DNA of 7,108 nt from an uncultured beta proteobacterium (GTDB lineage Bacteria; Pseudomonadota; Gammaproteobacteria; Burkholderiales; Burkholderiaceae_C), in assembly GCA_903914985.1 (NCBI GenBank), contig CAIWRE010000430.1, positions 1 to 7,108 of the forward strand. Reading direction: 5' to 3'. The translations under genes and the position numbers were made by a program. Below are positions 5,313 to 7,108 of this stretch, in pieces. Positions within the stretch are counted from its first letter, which is position 1. Every line of letters begins with the position of its first letter. The notes below the pieces were generated by a model that saw only the letters and a list, made by a program, of their open reading frames with translations, ran no database searches and was not told the DNA's origin.

Positions 5313-6872
5313 ATGTCTAAGCAAAGAGCCCTGGTGTGGTTCAAGCGCGACCTGCGCGTTCATGACCACGCAGCGCTGAACGCTGCACAAGCGCACGACG
5401 ATGCGCTAGGCCTGTTCATCATCGAACCGGAGTGGCTGCACAGCGAGGAGTGCGACGCCAGCCATGTGGACTTTGCGCTGCAGTGCGTGGCGGAATTGCG
5501 TGGCGCTTTGGCCGCGCGGGGCTTGCCTCTGCTGGTGCGGGTGGGTTCGGCCGTGCCGGTGCTGGCGCAGTTGCACCAGGAGCTGGCTTACACCCACCTT
5601 CTAAGCCATGAGGAAACCGGTTCGGGCTGGTCGTACGTGCGTGACCTGCAGGTGGCTGCGTGGTGTGAATCCAGCGGCGTTGCCTGTCAGGAATTCACCC
5701 AAACCGGTGTGGTGCGCCGCTTGCGTAGCCGCTCGGGCTGGGCCAAGCGCTGGCAGGCGCGCATGGATGCGCCACTTCACCTGTTGCAAGCAGGCTTTAG
5801 CGCGGCAAGCAGCTTGGCACAACCCGATCTGCCCACCCTGGCCAGTCTGGGGCTCACGGCGCATGGCAAGTCATTGCAAGCGGCGGGTGAAAAGGCCGCG
5901 CGGCGCCTGCTGAAGAGCTTTTTGCAGGAGCGTGGGTTCGACTACCGCAAGGCGCTTTCCAGCCCCTTGAGTGCCGAGGGGGGTTGCAGCCGCCTGAGCC
6001 CCCATTTGGCGTTTGGAACGCTGTCTTTGCGCACGGTGCACCAGGCCACCGAGGTGGCCATTCGCCAAACGCCCGAGCGCGCGCTGGCCTATGGGTTGCG
6101 CGGCTTTGCCGGGCGGCTGCGCTGGCACTGCCACTTCATGCAAAAGCTCGAAGATGAGCCTCGCATTGAGTTTCAAAACTTTGCGCGGGTCTGTGACGGA
6201 TTGCGGGAAAACGACTTCAACGACGCGCACTTTGCCGCCTGGTGTGAAGGGCGTACCGGCTACCCCATGGTGGACGCCTGCATGCGTTCATTGCGGGCCA
6301 CGGGCTGGCTCAACTTCCGCATGCGGGCCATGCTGGTGAGTTTTGCCAGCTACCACCTGTGGCTGCACTGGCGCCCTACCGGCGTGTTTTTGGCGCGGCA
6401 ATTTTTGGACTTTGAGCCAGGCATCCACTGGAGCCAGATGCAAATGCAAAGCGGCACCACCGGCATCAACACCTTGCGCATGTATTCGCCCACCAAGCAG
6501 GCCTTGGACCAGGACCCCGAAGGCGTTTTCATACGACGCTGGGTGCCTGAGCTGGCACGCGTGCCCTTGCCTTATGTGGCGCAGCCCTGGAAGATGGAGG
6601 AGAGCGTGCAGCGCCTGGCTGGCTGCGCCCTGGGTGTGGACTACCCCTTGCCCATCGTGGATGAAAAACAAGCGCTGAAAGCCGCGAAAGACCGTATGTA
6701 TGGTCTGCGAAAAACGGAACAAGCGCGCGAAGAGTCCAGCGCAGTGCAAGCACGCCATGGTTCGCGCAAGAGCGGCTTGCCGCCCTCCGGACAGCGGCGC
6801 AAGGCTGAGCCCAAACGGTCGGCGACGCGCGTTGTGCAAGCACCGTCACCCCAAGGCGATTTGTTCAACTAA
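5313..6872 (+). CDS. Cryptochrome/photolyase-family FAD protein, non-classical clade
   Basis: The family uses FAD and blue light either to split UV-induced pyrimidine dimers or to signal. The 519-residue protein has an N-terminal Rossmann-like antenna domain opening ALVWFKRDLRVHDHAAL (6-22). The helical FAD domain covers about 200-465, including CEGRTGYPMVDACMRSLRATGW (in parts, 311-332), LNFRMRAM (333-340), LHWRPTG (351-357), the acidic D366/E368 pair, HWSQMQMQSGTTG (372-384) and FIRRWVPEL (406-414). In class I CPD photolyase the 372-384 region reads GGWQWAASTG, so the flavin pocket differs; I recall similar HxSQxQMQxGxTGIN proteins in cyanobacteria and proteobacteria without clear function. 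A basic, Ser/Pro-rich tail (about 466-519) ends QGDLFN. ATG 5313 matches the family N-terminus; upstream in-frame codons overlap the previous gene and are not protein-like. The start follows a T7 run with no Shine-Dalgarno. Photolyase or photoreceptor activity cannot be decided from sequence. Confidence 0.5.
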   Translation: MSKQRALVWFKRDLRVHDHAALNAAQAHDDALGLFIIEPEWLHSEECDASHVDFALQCVAELRGALAARGLPLLVRVGSAVPVLAQLHQELAYTHLLSHEETGSGWSYVRDLQVAAWCESSGVACQEFTQTGVVRRLRSRSGWAKRWQARMDAPLHLLQAGFSAASSLAQPDLPTLASLGLTAHGKSLQAAGEKAARRLLKSFLQERGFDYRKALSSPLSAEGGCSRLSPHLAFGTLSLRTVHQATEVAIRQTPERALAYGLRGFAGRLRWHCHFMQKLEDEPRIEFQNFARVCDGLRENDFNDAHFAAWCEGRTGYPMVDACMRSLRATGWLNFRMRAMLVSFASYHLWLHWRPTGVFLARQFLDFEPGIHWSQMQMQSGTTGINTLRMYSPTKQALDQDPEGVFIRRWVPELARVPLPYVAQPWKMEESVQRLAGCALGVDYPLPIVDEKQALKAAKDRMYGLRKTEQAREESSAVQARHGSRKSGLPPSGQRRKAEPKRSATRVVQAPSPQGDLFN

Positions 6873-6890
6873 GGGGCAGCTCTTTCTTTT

Positions 6891-7067
6891 ATGAAATCCG
6901 ATTTCAAAGGCAATAAACAAAGCCTGCCCAGCAAGCCCTGCGCGGTGTGCGGGCGCACCATGACCTGGCGCAAGGCCTGGGCCAAGAACTGGGACGCTGT
7001 GCTCTACTGCTCCGACGCCTGCCGCGCCAAGAAGAGCTCTGCCAATACCAAAGCGACACATGCCTAA
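6891..7067 (+). CDS. DUF2256-type zinc-ribbon small protein (58 aa)
   Basis: The 58-residue product carries KPCAVCGRTMTWRKAW (16-30 region), NWDAVLYC (33-40) and SDACRAKK (41-48), which I recognise as the DUF2256 family. Cysteines 17, 20, 40 and 44 form C-x2-C-x19-C-x3-C, a treble-clef/zinc-ribbon pattern expected to hold one Zn. Basic and tryptophan residues lie between the cysteine pairs, which fits nucleic-acid or protein binding; function is unknown. The start lies 18 nt after the flavoprotein stop. A possible Shine-Dalgarno AAGGGG (6871-6876) overlaps that stop but is about 14 nt from the ATG, longer than usual. The first codons are AT-rich and form a 6 bp hairpin around the start (6892-6906). 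A further open frame overlaps the last 8 nt, consistent with a continuing operon. Confidence 0.5.
   Translation: MKSDFKGNKQSLPSKPCAVCGRTMTWRKAWAKNWDAVLYCSDACRAKKSSANTKATHA
6892..6906 (+). repeat. Inverted repeat at the DUF2256 start codon
   Basis: TGAAAT (6892-6897) pairs with ATTTCA (6901-6906) across a CCG loop. The stem includes part of the ATG and could modestly reduce initiation. It is all A-T and G-C pairs but AT-rich and short, so stability is low. Confidence 0.5.
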
Positions 7068-7108
7068 GACAAAAATTTTGCCGGTTGCACTGCCGCCTAA
7101 GGTTCGCC
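7060..7108 (+). CDS. Possible next gene of the cluster, 3' truncated by window edge
   Basis: An ATG at 7060 overlaps the end of the DUF2256 gene by 8 nt (ATGCCTAA) and opens a frame reading MPKTKILPVALPPKVR to the end of the window without a stop. Short overlaps of this kind are common in translationally coupled operon genes. Sixteen residues are too few to name a family. No Shine-Dalgarno is visible. The alternative is that the frame closes just beyond the window and is meaningless. Confidence 0.5.
   Translation, partial: MPKTKILPVALPPKVR

Noticed and set aside
4651..5941. An 11-base match of the tRNA-His T-arm (CGTGGGTTCGA) inside the flavoprotein gene at 5931-5941, as a possible attachment-site repeat
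   Set aside because: The match is short, lies in frame within a conserved coding region, does not extend to the tRNA 3' end, and no integrase or phage gene is present. The cluster cannot be called an integrated island on this evidence.
1..6872. Functional link between uvrC and the photolyase because both repair UV damage
   Set aside because: They are separated by several unrelated housekeeping units with their own terminators; uvrC-pgsA is a widely conserved pair, so proximity is probably chance.
1..7108. CRISPR arrays, insertion sequences, prophage genes or toxin-antitoxin pairs
   Set aside because: No regularly spaced direct repeats, transposase, integrase or recognisable toxin/antitoxin sequences were seen on either strand.

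Overview
The window looks like a stretch of chromosome from a betaproteobacterium, most likely Burkholderiales and probably the Comamonadaceae/Rhodoferax side. The basis is high GC content, a uvrC-pgsA pair followed by an HU gene, tRNA-Val and ppiD, and the protein sequences themselves. The lineage is inferred from recognition by eye and no search was run. All genes read on the + strand.

Positions 1-2079 hold the 3' part of uvrC (excision endonuclease, cut by the window edge) and pgsA (phosphatidylglycerophosphate synthase), 19 bp apart and apparently co-transcribed. Positions 2080-2202 are a 123 bp gap with dyad elements and the HU leader. Positions 2203-2610 hold an HU gene (hupB type), a tRNA-Val(TAC) 10 nt after its stop, and a strong intrinsic terminator. 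Positions 2629-4560 encode a membrane-anchored PpiD-like periplasmic chaperone with a parvulin domain that looks catalytically intact. Positions 4587-4724 hold a tRNA-His(GTG) with a perfect TATAAT box just upstream and a strong terminator downstream.

The part that deserves attention starts after a roughly 120 bp non-coding leader (4725-4844). Four tightly packed genes follow, with a possible fifth starting at the window end: a 55-residue cysteine-rich protein (4845-5012), a DUF2805/TIGR03643-type small helical protein (5023-5298), a cryptochrome/photolyase-family flavoprotein (5313-6872), a DUF2256-type four-cysteine zinc-ribbon protein (6891-7067), and an overlapping open frame that runs off the end (7060-7108). 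Gaps are 10, 14 and 18 nt, then an 8 nt overlap, so this looks like one operon.

The flavoprotein has a normal N-terminal photolyase signature. Its FAD-pocket motif differs from class I CPD photolyase, only one of the three classical electron-transfer tryptophans aligns, and it carries a basic, probably disordered tail ending in QGDLFN, which resembles a sliding-clamp-binding peptide. My reading is a light-dependent DNA repair or light-sensing unit with small DNA-binding or metal-binding accessory proteins of unknown function. The individual families are known or partly known. The function of the set, and the cysteine-rich first gene in particular, I cannot assign.
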